Positions 8,378-17,217 of a stretch of DNA of 64,000 bases are shown piece after piece. The notes under the pieces were generated by a model. The model worked only from the letters and a program-made list of their open reading frames with translations. It was not told where the DNA came from and made no database searches. Source of the DNA: Kineosporia sp. NBRC 101731 (GTDB taxonomy: Bacteria > Actinomycetota > Actinomycetes > Actinomycetales > Kineosporiaceae); assembly GCF_030269305.1 (NCBI RefSeq), contig NZ_BSTC01000021.1, forward strand, positions 1 to 64,000, given 5' to 3'. Made by a program: the position numbers and the translations under genes. Each line of letters begins with the position of its first letter. The first letter of the stretch is position 1.

Positions 8378-8537
8378 GCACGTAGGCGGGATCACGGTCC
8401 TGGTGCTGGGCGTCTTCCGTCAGACTTTCGGACGACGTCCACACCGGGCCCGCCGGTGCGACTTTTGCGGGACGCGGGCGCGCGGATCCCGCTGACAGGC
8501 TTCTCCTGCACCGAAAATGACCCTAGGAGAAGCGCCC

Positions 8538-9011
8538 GTGGACATCGCCCTGATCTTCCTGATCCTCTGCACGGCCGGGTACGCCGCGGTGATGGCCCTG
8601 CTGGTGGCCTGGCGACGCGGACACCGGCAGCCGGTGCGGACCGGTGCGCTCACCCTGGTGGCCGTGGCCGCGAGCTTCTTCGCCGCCGTCGGCCTGGCCC
8701 GCCTGGACATCTTCGCGATGATCGCCTTCATCGCCACGGCCACCGCGGTCAGCACCTACGGGGTGCTGCATCACGACCTCGGCCGTCGGCGCGCGGTGGC
8801 CACGGCGGTGGTCATGATGCTCGTGACCACCGCCGCGTCCTTGTTCATCTCCTACCTGGCGCCGATGGCCCTGGTCGCCACCGCGAGTACCTATCTGCTG
8901 GTGCGCGTGTGGATCAGCACACGGCAGGCCCTGATGATCATGTCGGCGGCGTTCGGCGGCCTGATCGTCCTGGGCGGTACGTTCTTCTACATCGGCGTGA
9001 GCAACATGTGA
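8538..9011 (+). CDS. small multi-pass membrane protein of unknown function
   Basis: The product is 157 residues with about five hydrophobic segments: IALIFLILCTAGYAAVMALL, ALTLVAVAASFFAAVGL, IFAMIAFIATATAV, AVVMMLVTTAASLFISYLAP with LVATASTYLLV, and MIMSAAFGGLIVLGGTFFY. A short Arg-rich loop (WRRGHRQPVR) follows the first helix, which suggests a cytoplasmic loop. I chose GTG 8538 because AGGAG lies 8 nt upstream; an ATG at 8517 lacks such a site. I do not recognise the family. The stop TGA is directly followed by the stop of the convergent GH53 gene, forming TGATCA. Confidence 0.75.
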   Translation: MDIALIFLILCTAGYAAVMALLVAWRRGHRQPVRTGALTLVAVAASFFAAVGLARLDIFAMIAFIATATAVSTYGVLHHDLGRRRAVATAVVMMLVTTAASLFISYLAPMALVATASTYLLVRVWISTRQALMIMSAAFGGLIVLGGTFFYIGVSNM

Positions 9012-10208
9012 TCAGGGCTTTCGGTAGGCCCTGATCGAGGGCAGGGCGCGGCCGGTGAAGTCGAACTGGGTGAGGTTGTCGTTCGACGCCTCGGCGCCGG
9101 GCTGCCAGCCCACGCCCGGAATCCATTCCGGCTCCCAGACCAGGAATCCCAGCCCGTTGCCACCCGGCACCCCCACCAGCACCTCGCGCAGGGCCTGGTA
9201 GAAGCCGGCCTGCCCGGCCGGGGTGGCCGGGAACCGGTCCAGGTCGGGCAGCACGGCGTCGGGGGTGACGATGTTGCCCCGGCCGTCGCCGTCCTCGAAC
9301 GTCCATGGGTAGCTGACCTCAGCCAGCAGCACCGGTTTTCCGTATCGGGCCACCGAATCTTCGAGGTTGGCACGTAGATCCGCCAGCGAGCCGTGCCACA
9401 TCGGGTAGTACGACTGACCGATGATGTCGAAAGGCACCTGCTGCGTGGTGATGTTGTCGAAGAACCAGCGGGTGTCGGCCAGCTTGCCGCCGCGGTCGAT
9501 GTGCAGCATCACCTTCAGGGGGCGCCGGCCCGCACCCTGACGGGCACCGGCAATACCGGCCTTGAGCAGGGTGGCGAACTCCTCCCAGTGCTGGGAGCCG
9601 TCGGCCGGGTAGAGCTGCCCGACCGGCCAGAGGATCCCGGCGGTGATCTCGTTGCCCATCTGGAAGATGTCGACCGGCGTGCCCTGGGCGGCGAAATCCC
9701 GCACCAGATCCCGGGTGTAGGTGCGGACCTTCTCGGTCAGCCCGGCCAGGTCGGTGGGCCAGCCGGCCGGGATCGGCTGTTTGCTCGGATCGGCCCAGAA
9801 GTCGCAGTAGTGTGGGTCGAGCACGATCTTCAGCCCGGCCCGGTGGGCCCGCCGGGCCAGGGCCAGTGCCCGCTTCCGGTCGGTGTACCCGGCCGGCGGG
9901 TCGACCCACACCCGGATGCGCTGGTGGTTGGCCCCCGCGGCGGCGATGATCCGCTCGGCCGGGCGGACGCGGCCGGCCAGGTCGCGGTAGTGGACCCCGG
10001 CCTCCTCCAGCTGCGGAAGGAAGGACAGGTCGGCGCCGCGGATGCTCAGGGCGGTGTCTGCGTGGCCGGCTGTGCGACCGGCTGTACTGGCGGCATCGGC
10101 CGGGGACGCGGCGAAACCGGTGAGGGCTATCCCACCCACGGCGGCCAGGGCAGCTCTTCGGGACAGTCCTGATGCGGGGCTGGGCAGGGGAACGCTGGAC
10201 GAGGGCAT
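9012..10208 (-). CDS. GH53 arabinogalactan endo-beta-1,4-galactanase, Tat-type signal
   Basis: This 398-residue secreted glycoside hydrolase should cut beta-1,4-galactan side chains of pectin. The leader contains SRRAALAAVGGIALTGF, a twin-arginine-like signal. The TIM-barrel catalytic acids are E187 (FQMGNEITAG, acid/base) and E297 (LLAEVSYPW, nucleophile). RIRVWVDPPAGYTD and LDPHYCDFWADP are also typical of family 53. ATG 10208 was preferred because GGAGG lies 6 nt upstream. A perfect LacI-type operator lies 38 bp upstream (10247-10264), between this gene and the divergent lacI-family gene. A second GH53 gene sits behind the same operator sequence at 11569. Confidence 0.9.
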   Translation of the reverse strand: MPSSSVPLPSPASGLSRRAALAAVGGIALTGFAASPADAASTAGRTAGHADTALSIRGADLSFLPQLEEAGVHYRDLAGRVRPAERIIAAAGANHQRIRVWVDPPAGYTDRKRALALARRAHRAGLKIVLDPHYCDFWADPSKQPIPAGWPTDLAGLTEKVRTYTRDLVRDFAAQGTPVDIFQMGNEITAGILWPVGQLYPADGSQHWEEFATLLKAGIAGARQGAGRRPLKVMLHIDRGGKLADTRWFFDNITTQQVPFDIIGQSYYPMWHGSLADLRANLEDSVARYGKPVLLAEVSYPWTFEDGDGRGNIVTPDAVLPDLDRFPATPAGQAGFYQALREVLVGVPGGNGLGFLVWEPEWIPGVGWQPGAEASNDNLTQFDFTGRALPSIRAYRKP

Positions 10209-10246
10209 CGATGACCTCCGGGTGAACGTCACGGCACCGGTCTGGC

Positions 10247-10264
10247 ACTGTGAGCGCTCACAGT
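10247..10264. promoter_or_regulatory. LacI-family operator, 18-bp perfect palindrome
   Basis: The site is ACTGTGAGCGCTCACAGT, with the central CG-rich dyad typical of LacI/GalR operators. It lies between the GH53 gene (minus strand) and the LacI-family regulator gene (plus strand), so it could control both. An identical copy lies at 11519-11536. Confidence 0.9.
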
Positions 10265-10349
10265 CACGTGTGCACGACCGATTTGTCAACAGTTGAGAAC
10301 CGGCACCGGCTATCGTGCAACGACATCAGTCGGTGAGGTGGGGAGCGGC

Positions 10350-11405
10350 ATGTCGGACGGCGCGAGCGTGCACCCGAAGTCTCGGGGCGCTGCCCGCCGG
10401 GCGCAACGGCGTGGCCCGACGATGGAAGACGTCGCCGAGGTGGCCGGGGTGTCCCGGGGCACCGTGTCCCGGGTGCTGAACGGGGCCTTCCACGTCAGCC
10501 CGGAATCACAGGCCGCGGTGCGGGCGGCCATGCGGCAGACCGGGTACGTGGTCAATCAGAGTGCCCGCAGCCTGGTCACCCGGCGCTCGGGAGCGGTCGC
10601 CTTCGTGCTGTCCGAACCGCAGGACCGGCTGTTCGAGGACCCGGTCTTCAACGCGCTGCTGCGGGCCTGCACCCAGATCCTCGCCGAGGACGACTCCAGC
10701 CTGGTGCTGATGCTGGCGTCCACGCCGCAGGAACGCTCCCGGGTGATGCGGTTCGTCCAGGGCGGGCACGTCGACGGCGTGCTGCTGGTGTCCACGCACA
10801 CCGGAGACCCGCTGGCCACCGAGCTGGACGCGGCCGGGCTGCCGGTGGTGGTCTGCGGCCGGCCTCCGGACGCCGGGCTGCGGATGCCCTACGTCGCGGC
10901 CGACGACCGCGGGGGAGCCCGGCTGATCACCCAGTACCTGATCGACCGGGGGCGCCACCGCATCGCCACGGTCGCCGGGCCGGACGACACGGCCGGCGGG
11001 GTGGAGCGGCTGGCCGGCTACCGCGACGTGCTCGGGTCCCGGGTGCCCGAGGGGGGCATCGTGCGGGCCACCGACTTCAGCATCGCCGCCGGGCACGCCG
11101 CGATGGCCGCGCTGCTGGCCGGATGTCCCGACCTGGATGCCGTTTTCGTCGCCTCCGACCTGCTGGCGGTGGGTGCTCTGGAGGCGCTGTACGAGGCCGG
11201 TCGGCGGGTGCCCGACGACGTGCTGGTCGGCGGGTTCGACGACTCGGCGATCGCCCCGGCGACCCGGCCCCCGCTCACCACCGTGCGGCAGCCACTGGCC
11301 CAGGTAGCGGCGGAGATGGTCGAGGTGCTGCGGCAGCTGATCGACGGGCGGCCGGCTTCCTCGCGGGTTCTCCCGACGACGCTGGTGCGGCGCGGCTCGG
11401 CCTGA
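10350..11405 (+). CDS. LacI family transcriptional regulator of the GH53 genes
   Basis: The product is 351 residues from ATG 10350 (GGGAG 5 nt upstream). The helix-turn-helix TMEDVAEVAGVSRGTVSRVLNG lies near residues 24-45, with the hinge helix after it. The ligand-binding core follows: SGAVAFVLSEPQDRLFEDP, GHVDGVLLVSTH, YVAADDRGGARLITQYLIDRG, DLDAVFVASDLLAVGALEAL, GFDDSAIAPATRPPLTTVRQP. The core is a periplasmic-binding-protein fold that senses a small sugar, most likely a galacto-oligosaccharide or galactose judging by the target genes. Identical operators flank the gene, one before each GH53 gene, and the upstream one also lies in its own promoter region, which suggests autoregulation. Confidence 0.92.
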   Translation: MSDGASVHPKSRGAARRAQRRGPTMEDVAEVAGVSRGTVSRVLNGAFHVSPESQAAVRAAMRQTGYVVNQSARSLVTRRSGAVAFVLSEPQDRLFEDPVFNALLRACTQILAEDDSSLVLMLASTPQERSRVMRFVQGGHVDGVLLVSTHTGDPLATELDAAGLPVVVCGRPPDAGLRMPYVAADDRGGARLITQYLIDRGRHRIATVAGPDDTAGGVERLAGYRDVLGSRVPEGGIVRATDFSIAAGHAAMAALLAGCPDLDAVFVASDLLAVGALEALYEAGRRVPDDVLVGGFDDSAIAPATRPPLTTVRQPLAQVAAEMVEVLRQLIDGRPASSRVLPTTLVRRGSA

Positions 11406-11518
11406 GAGCCCGTTCTGAGCCTGTTCTGTGCTCGTCCGGTGCTCGTTCTGGGTTCGCCGGGGCTCGTCCGCCGGTCCCGTTGACTGTCCACTCTTGTCCG
11501 GAATGTCTGCCGCGTGAG

Positions 11519-11536
11519 ACTGTGAGCGCTCACAGT
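11519..11536. promoter_or_regulatory. second LacI-family operator, identical to the first
   Basis: ACTGTGAGCGCTCACAGT again, here extended to a 20-bp palindrome by flanking G and C. It lies 32 bp before the start codon of the second GH53 gene, where bound repressor would block transcription. Confidence 0.9.
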
Positions 11537-11568
11537 CCGGTCCACCTCAAAGACGAGTGGAGCAGCAG

Positions 11569-12681
11569 ATGAAGTTCAGGAACCTGGCGGGAACGGTGGC
11601 CGCGCTCGCCGCCCTGCTCACCGCCGGCATCACCGCACCGCCGACCGCCAGTGCGGCCAACAGTCTGACCATGCTCGGGGCCGACGTGTCCACGCTGCAA
11701 CGCAGCAACGAGCTGGGGCTGAAGTTCTACAACGCCGCCGGCACGCAGCAGGACGCGCTCGACATCCTCAAGGCCAACGGCGTGAACTACGCCCGGCTCC
11801 GGGTCTGGAACAACCCCACCAGCGGATACAACAACGCCGCCAAGGTCGCGGCCTACGCGAAGACGGTGAAGGCCAAGGGGCTCAAGCTGCTGGTCGACTT
11901 CCATTACTCCGACACCTGGGCCGACCCCGGCAAGCAGGGCAAGCCGGCCGCGTGGGCCAGTCACAACATCGCCCAGTTGCAGACCGACGTCTACGACTAC
12001 ACCTACAACCTCTGCACCACGCTCAAGGCCCAGGGCACGACCCCGGACAGCGTGCAGATCGGTAACGAGATCAACGTCGGAATGCTCTGGAACGACGGCA
12101 AAGTCGTGAACAGTGACTTCACCAATCTGAGTCTGCTGCTGAAGGCCGGTTACAACGCGACCAAGGCCTGCAACAGCTCGACCCAGGTGATCATCCACAC
12201 CGCGAACTCGGACAGCCTGACCAACGCCCGCTGGTTCTACGACGGGATCAAGGCCAAGGGCGTCAACTGGGACATCACCGGACTGTCGTACTACTGCATG
12301 TGGCACGGCACCCTGGCGAACCTCTACAACGTGATCACCGACATGCGCACGCGGTACTCCAAGCCGGTGGTCATCGCCGAGACGGCCTTCCCCTTCACCG
12401 CTTCCAACGCCGACAGCACCTCCAACTCGGTGACCTCGGCCACCTGTGAGGGGATCACCACCTCCTGGGCCGGGCAGGCCACCGAGTTCTCCTACGTACA
12501 GAACACCGCCCGCAACGCCGGGGCGATCGGTGTCTTCTACTGGGAACCGACCTGGTACGGGCCGAACGCGGGCAACGGCTGGGACCCGGCGAACATCGCC
12601 ACGAGCGGGAACGGCTGGGACAACATGGCCACGTTCGACTGGACCGGCCACGTCAACCCGACGATCAAGTGGACGCCCTGA
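11569..12681 (+). CDS. GH53 arabinogalactan endo-beta-1,4-galactanase, Sec signal
   Basis: This 370-residue secreted enzyme has the Sec signal MKFRNLAGTVAALAALLTAG ending in ASA-AN. Family 53 features are MLGADVSTLQ, YARLRVWNNPTSGY, LLVDFHYSDTWADPGKQ, acid/base E167 in VQIGNEINVG, and nucleophile E271 in VVIAETAFPF. The C terminus carries GVFYWEPTWYGP and FDWTGHVNPTIKWTP, and no carbohydrate-binding module is present. ATG 11569 was chosen over GTG 11557 because GGAG at 11559-11562 is correctly spaced only for the ATG. It shares the LacI operator with the reverse-strand GH53 gene. The two enzymes differ in export route, which suggests separate localisation or substrate length preference. Confidence 0.93.
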   Translation: MKFRNLAGTVAALAALLTAGITAPPTASAANSLTMLGADVSTLQRSNELGLKFYNAAGTQQDALDILKANGVNYARLRVWNNPTSGYNNAAKVAAYAKTVKAKGLKLLVDFHYSDTWADPGKQGKPAAWASHNIAQLQTDVYDYTYNLCTTLKAQGTTPDSVQIGNEINVGMLWNDGKVVNSDFTNLSLLLKAGYNATKACNSSTQVIIHTANSDSLTNARWFYDGIKAKGVNWDITGLSYYCMWHGTLANLYNVITDMRTRYSKPVVIAETAFPFTASNADSTSNSVTSATCEGITTSWAGQATEFSYVQNTARNAGAIGVFYWEPTWYGPNAGNGWDPANIATSGNGWDNMATFDWTGHVNPTIKWTP

Positions 12682-12723
12682 GCCTTCCTTGCTCCGTGCG
12701 TCCTTGCGCTCTGACCCTTGACC

Positions 12724-14880
12724 TCAGCGACGCACCTGAATCGTCGGCATGGGTGCGGTGTTCGGGGCGCTCCCGTTGCGCCGGGCCTGCGGGGGCGTGG
12801 GTTTGGCGGCGGGCCGGCGGGTCGCTGAGGGCTGGATGATGACGGGGGCGGGTCTGGCGTAGAACCAGCCCTGCCCCACGTCGCAGCCGATCTCCCGCAC
12901 CTGCTGGTCCTGCTCCGCGGTCTCCACGCCCTCGGCCGTCACCAGCAGGTCGATGCTGTGGGCGAGCTCGACCAGCGTCTGCAGGATGCGCTGGTCGGTC
13001 GGCGACCAGGCCTGCCCGGCGCGGGAACTCTCCAGGAAGGCGCCGGCCAGTTTCAGCTCATGCCAGGGCAGGCGTCGCAGGGCCGCGAGATTGCTGTAAC
13101 CGGTGCCGAAGTCGTCCATCACCAGACGAACCCCCATGTTCACCAAGGTGTCCAGTACCGCGACCGGCTCGGGATCGTCGAGGTTCATCACCACGCTCTC
13201 GGTGATCTCCACCCGCAGCATCGACGGCTCGATCTGGGCCAGGTCCAGCGCGCGCTTGATGTCGTTCAGGAACCGCGGCGAGTACAGCTGTCGCACACTG
13301 ACATTGATGTTCACGGCGGGCCACGCACTGACCGCCATGTCGGCGCAGGCCCGGTCGAGCACCCAGCGCCCGATCGGCAGGATCGCGGCGTTCTCCTCGG
13401 CGATCCGGATGAACATGTCCGGCGACAGCGGCCCCATGTGCGGGTGGTTCCAGCGCAGCAGTGCCTCCACACTGTGCACGGCGCCGGTGTCCAGGCGCAC
13501 CAGGGGCTGGTAGACCAGCGCCAGCTCACCACGCTCCACCAGACCCGGCAGCTGCATCGCCACCTGGAACTTCGTCAGCTGACCGGCCCGACGCTGAGGA
13601 TCGTGCTCCACCACGCGGCCCTTGCCGGCCTCCTTCGCCGCATGCAGGGCCAGATCGGCCGCCTGCATGATCTCGGCCGAGTTGGCGCCCGCCGCAGCCA
13701 GTTCCACCACGCCGATGCTGGCGCCGACCTGCACGGGCAGCTGTCCGGTGACATTCAGCGGCTTCTTCAGCGCGGCCAGTAGTTCCTCGGCCACCGTCAT
13801 CGGCCGCTGCTCTCCCCGACGACTGGACAGCAACGCCACGAACTCGTCGCCGGCCAGTCGCGCCACCAGCGCCCCGGAGGCTTGCGCGGCCTCGGCCAGA
13901 CGTTCGGCCACGGCGATGAGCACCCGGTCGCCGACGATGTGGCCCCGCGAGTCGTTGACGAACTTGAACCCGTCCAGGTCGATGAACAGCACCGCCACCC
14001 GGTCGTCCGGACCGGGGTCGGCCACCGCACGATCCAGACGGCGCAGGAAGAGCACCCGGTTCGGCAGACCCGTCAGCGGATCGTGCGTGGCCTCGTGGCT
14101 GAGCTGCTCCTGCAGCGTGTGCCGCTCCGTGATGTCCTCGACCACCGCTACCTGGAACGCCGGCTCACCGTCGGGGTCGCGGATCAGGCTCACGCTCAGG
14201 TTGGTCCAGGCGACCTCGCCGTCCTTGCGGACGTACTGCTTCTCCATCCGGTACTCGTCGCTGCGTCCGGCGACCAGGTCGGCGTACGTCTCCCAGACGT
14301 CCTCGCCGTCCTCCGGGTGCGTGAACTGCTCGATCCGCATGCCGCGCATGTCGTCGAGCGTGAACCCGAGCATCCGCTGCAGCGATGCGTTCGCCTCGAG
14401 GATGTTGCCCTCGATGTCGCCGATCGCGATGCCCACCGGAGCCTGGTCGACCAGTCGCCGCCAGCGGGCCTCCGACTCGGACAGTGCCTGGGCGACCTCG
14501 TCGCGAGCCGCCGACGCGGCTTGGTGGATGGCTTCCTGGTGGGTCAGCAGTCGCTGCTGCACCGCCGAGGCGTGACCGGCCGCCAGCCCGCCCTGCATGA
14601 GCAGCAGCTGGCGCTCGCGATGCAGGTCTCCCACGTCCGGGGCGTACCGGGCCAGCACCATCACGGCCTGCCCGATCGCCCGGGGCGCGGTGAAGTGCGC
14701 GTCGGCCAGCATCCGGCCCAGCCGGCGGCCGGACTTCTCCGCATCGGCCGTCGGGGTCAGCCCGGCCAGTGTCACCATGGCCAGGCGCTCCGCGAGATGG
14801 GCGAAGTCCTGCCCCGCCAGCGGGTCGCCGGACTCACGCAGGGCCAGTTCCCAGTCCGCGCTCAGACGTTTCTGGCTCAT
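12724..14880 (-). CDS. PAS-GGDEF-EAL cyclic-di-GMP signalling protein
   Basis: The product is 718 residues without membrane segments. The N-terminal 130 residues are helical and unassigned, PAS/PAC spans about 137-255 (ESEARWRRLVDQAPVGIAI, GEVAWTNLSVSLIRD), GGDEF about 262-425 and EAL about 437-680. The cyclase signature is AGDEF (343-347) in place of GGDEF, a variant that can retain activity. EAL residues present are EAL 472-474, NVSVRQL, RVEITES, DDFGTGYS and AEGVE. The aspartate normally following the catalytic lysine (LKID) is Ala here (LKLAGAF), so phosphodiesterase activity is uncertain. It lies 19 nt after the DUF574 methyltransferase gene on the same strand. The PAS signal is unknown. 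Confidence 0.92.
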   Translation of the reverse strand: MSQKRLSADWELALRESGDPLAGQDFAHLAERLAMVTLAGLTPTADAEKSGRRLGRMLADAHFTAPRAIGQAVMVLARYAPDVGDLHRERQLLLMQGGLAAGHASAVQQRLLTHQEAIHQAASAARDEVAQALSESEARWRRLVDQAPVGIAIGDIEGNILEANASLQRMLGFTLDDMRGMRIEQFTHPEDGEDVWETYADLVAGRSDEYRMEKQYVRKDGEVAWTNLSVSLIRDPDGEPAFQVAVVEDITERHTLQEQLSHEATHDPLTGLPNRVLFLRRLDRAVADPGPDDRVAVLFIDLDGFKFVNDSRGHIVGDRVLIAVAERLAEAAQASGALVARLAGDEFVALLSSRRGEQRPMTVAEELLAALKKPLNVTGQLPVQVGASIGVVELAAAGANSAEIMQAADLALHAAKEAGKGRVVEHDPQRRAGQLTKFQVAMQLPGLVERGELALVYQPLVRLDTGAVHSVEALLRWNHPHMGPLSPDMFIRIAEENAAILPIGRWVLDRACADMAVSAWPAVNINVSVRQLYSPRFLNDIKRALDLAQIEPSMLRVEITESVVMNLDDPEPVAVLDTLVNMGVRLVMDDFGTGYSNLAALRRLPWHELKLAGAFLESSRAGQAWSPTDQRILQTLVELAHSIDLLVTAEGVETAEQDQQVREIGCDVGQGWFYARPAPVIIQPSATRRPAAKPTPPQARRNGSAPNTAPMPTIQVRR

Positions 14881-14899
14881 CCGGGAAAAATGCTGCTGC

Positions 14900-15772
14900 T
14901 CATGGCTTCCGGCCGACTCCGGCCCATCCGGGGAAGCGCTCCGCGTCCTGGGTGGAGGAGGCTTCGTCCGGGCGCCAGCGGGTCAGCAGCTCGATGCCGG
15001 GCTCGACCAGGTCGTAGCCCTCGAAGAAGGTCGCGACCTCGTCCCGTCCTCGAAAACGCATCTGGCTGGTCGCGTTGCGATAGAGCTGCTTGAAGCCCTC
15101 CGTCTGCTCGGTGGGGTGCAGCTCGTGCGTGGCGTGACTGATCATCAGGTAGCTGCCCGTCGCGCTCCAGTCGCGGTAGTGCGCGATCAGTTCCGCGGGC
15201 TTGGCCTCGTCCGGAACGAAGTGCAGCAGGGCGTTCAGCAGCACCGCGGTCGGCTTCTGCGGGTCCAGCAACCCGAGCTGCTGCACCTCCTGGAGCAGCT
15301 CGGCGGGCCGGGTGAAGTCACCGGACAGCGCCGCTGCGCCGGTGTTGCCCTCGAGCAGCTGCTTGCTGTGCGCGACGGCGACCGGGTCGGTGTCGACATA
15401 GACGATCTTCGCGTCCGGGGCCAGCTCCTGCGCCACCTCGTGCACGTTGCCCACCGTCGGGATGCCCGAGCCGATGTCGAGGAACTGGCGCACGCCCTGG
15501 TCGATCAGGTAGGTGACCCCGCGCCGCAGGAACGCCCGGTTCGCGCGCATGATCTGGGGGAGTTCCGGCCACCCGGCGATCGCCTTCTCGGCCATCTCCC
15601 GGTCGGGCCCGAAATTGTGGAAGCCCCCGAGGTAGTAGTCGTACATCCGGGAGACGCTGGGACGGGTGAGGTCGATGTCATCGCCCACCCACTGCGGATT
15701 GGTCAAGCCGAGCCACCCATCAGCCGTGGCGTCGGGTGCCCAGGATCCGATGAGCCCAGGCCCCGAACGCAA
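14900..15772 (-). CDS. SAM-dependent methyltransferase, DUF574/SAV2177 family
   Basis: This actinobacterial family protein has 290 residues from a TTG start. It shows DIDLTRPSVSRMYDYYLGG, FLRRGVTYLIDQGVRQFLDI followed by GSGIPTVGNVHEVAQ (the SAM-binding glycine motif), VYVDTDPVAVAHSKQLL (acidic motif II), AVLLNALLHFVPDE and YLMISHATHE. The family is abundant in streptomycetes and relatives, and its acceptor substrates are unknown. The start is uncertain: TTG 15772 is the longest option, and internal TTG or GTG codons near the WVGDDIDL segment are alternatives. None has a clear Shine-Dalgarno. It is followed 19 nt later by the GGDEF-EAL gene and is probably cotranscribed with it. Confidence 0.9.
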   Translation of the reverse strand: MRSGPGLIGSWAPDATADGWLGLTNPQWVGDDIDLTRPSVSRMYDYYLGGFHNFGPDREMAEKAIAGWPELPQIMRANRAFLRRGVTYLIDQGVRQFLDIGSGIPTVGNVHEVAQELAPDAKIVYVDTDPVAVAHSKQLLEGNTGAAALSGDFTRPAELLQEVQQLGLLDPQKPTAVLLNALLHFVPDEAKPAELIAHYRDWSATGSYLMISHATHELHPTEQTEGFKQLYRNATSQMRFRGRDEVATFFEGYDLVEPGIELLTRWRPDEASSTQDAERFPGWAGVGRKP

Positions 15773-15841
15773 CCGAAGCGCATTCCGTACCGGACGGTAC
15801 CAGAATCCGGTTAATGGGCGGTTTAGCTCGCTAATCGGACG

Positions 15842-16405
15842 CTAGCCGGACTCCAATGTATTGATGATGGGACTGAGGAGATCATTGAGTTCGCGGGTCA
15901 GGACCGACACCGCCCTCTGGGCCAGTTCCGCCAGTTCAGGCCCGGGTCGCTCCGGTGCCGGGGGCAGATCGGTGAGGGGCAACGGGGCGTCGACCAGGAG
16001 CACCGGACGCACGAACGGGAACCTCGCCAGCTCCTGCGGTGAGGGCGGCAGGTAATGCCCCAACACCGCCGGCCAGCTCTTCCACCCGCGGTCGTGCCCC
16101 CAGACCTGGGTCCGGGCCAGCGGCCCGGGCAGGGGGGAGACAAGCTGGACCCGGGCGATCAGCGACCCGTCCCACGCGTTGCGCTCGCAGATCACGCCCA
16201 GTACCCGTCGGTGGAACCGGACGTAGCCGGGATCGAGATAGGGAACGGTCGCCAGCCGCCAGGCGGTGCAGGCGAACGTCACCGGGGAGATGTCCCCGAA
16301 GCTGTCCGAGAAGACGGACTGCAACGCGGTGACGTGTGTGGCGTAGCGATCATCGTTCTCGCGGTCGTACTGCTGGTCGATCCACACGATGCTCGGGCTC
16401 GGCAT
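15842..16405 (-). CDS. hypothetical protein, 187 aa
   Basis: This soluble protein begins MPSPSIVWIDQQYDREND. It contains SDSFGDISPVTFACTAWRLA, DPGYVRFHRRVLGVICERNAWDG and SPLPGPLARTQVWGHDRGWKSWP, then a Pro-rich stretch and a C-terminal helix (ELAELAQRAVSVLTRELNDL). Codon use matches the neighbours, which supports a real gene. I do not recognise a family. It is divergent from the pentapeptide-repeat gene and 69 bp from the methyltransferase gene. Confidence 0.65.
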   Translation of the reverse strand: MPSPSIVWIDQQYDRENDDRYATHVTALQSVFSDSFGDISPVTFACTAWRLATVPYLDPGYVRFHRRVLGVICERNAWDGSLIARVQLVSPLPGPLARTQVWGHDRGWKSWPAVLGHYLPPSPQELARFPFVRPVLLVDAPLPLTDLPPAPERPGPELAELAQRAVSVLTRELNDLLSPIINTLESG

Positions 16406-16491
16406 GGTGTCACAGCGTAATACCGTTGTTACCCGGTCCCGGCCCGATCGACCGGCCGGGGCCTGTCAACGGCCCTGAATAGACTCGGTCG

Positions 16492-17157
16492 ATGCCGTCC
16501 AGTGTGCGCGTCCGCAAGCCGAAGGCTCCCAGTCAGAAGCGGGCCCTGTCGCCGGCGGTCTCGCCCGACCACGATCTCGGCGACGAGCGAACCCTACGGG
16601 GAATTGGCTATCAGGGTTCGGATTTCAGTGGTCTGGAGCTGTACGGCTGCGACCTCGAGGAGTGCCGCCTGGCATCGGTGCGGCTGTCGTCGGTCTCGTT
16701 CGACCAGGTGATCATCTCGGACAGCGAACTGGAGCGCTCCGACCTGGCGAACGCTCAGTGCAACGATGTCTCACTGTTGCAGAGTCGGCTCGAGGGCTGT
16801 CGGCTGACGGGCTCGTCCTGGAGCTGCGGGCTATTGCGTGACGTGCTGCTGGTCGAGTGCCGGGTGGATCTGGCCCGGTTCCGCCAGAGCAAGCTGCGGT
16901 CGGTCGCGTTCCGGAACTGCACCATGCAGCAGGTGGACTTTCAGTGGGCCGAGCTGAGCCACGTCGAGTTCGTCGGCTGTGACCTGTCGGGCGCCCAGTT
17001 CGCGAACGCGACCATGTCGAACGTGGTGTTCACGGACTGCGCACTGCACGACGTCGGGGGTGTGAGTGGACTCAAGGGTGCGACGGTGCAGGAGGGTGAC
17101 CTGGTCTCCCTGGCACCGAGCCTGGCCCGGGAACTGGGCATCTCGATCGACTTCTGA
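16492..17157 (+). CDS. pentapeptide repeat protein
   Basis: The product is 221 residues. After a basic N terminus (VRVRKPKAPSQKR), residues about 40-195 are runs of A(D/N)LxX-like pentapeptides: SDFSGLELYGCDLEECRLAS, SELERSDLANAQC, DLARFRQSKLRSVAFRNCTM, CDLSGAQFANATM. These fold as a right-handed quadrilateral beta helix. There are many Cys and Ser at the i-2 positions. Some family members mimic DNA and protect gyrase from quinolones, but nothing here proves that role. A -10-like TAGACT at 16480-16485 sits only 6 nt before the ATG and no Shine-Dalgarno is visible, so the mRNA may be leaderless. Confidence 0.88.
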   Translation: MPSSVRVRKPKAPSQKRALSPAVSPDHDLGDERTLRGIGYQGSDFSGLELYGCDLEECRLASVRLSSVSFDQVIISDSELERSDLANAQCNDVSLLQSRLEGCRLTGSSWSCGLLRDVLLVECRVDLARFRQSKLRSVAFRNCTMQQVDFQWAELSHVEFVGCDLSGAQFANATMSNVVFTDCALHDVGGVSGLKGATVQEGDLVSLAPSLARELGISIDF

Positions 17158-17217
17158 TGCACCCACGCTGAATTTTCTTCACCTCAGCCACAGCGGTGTC
17201 ATCCACGAGACGGCGAC

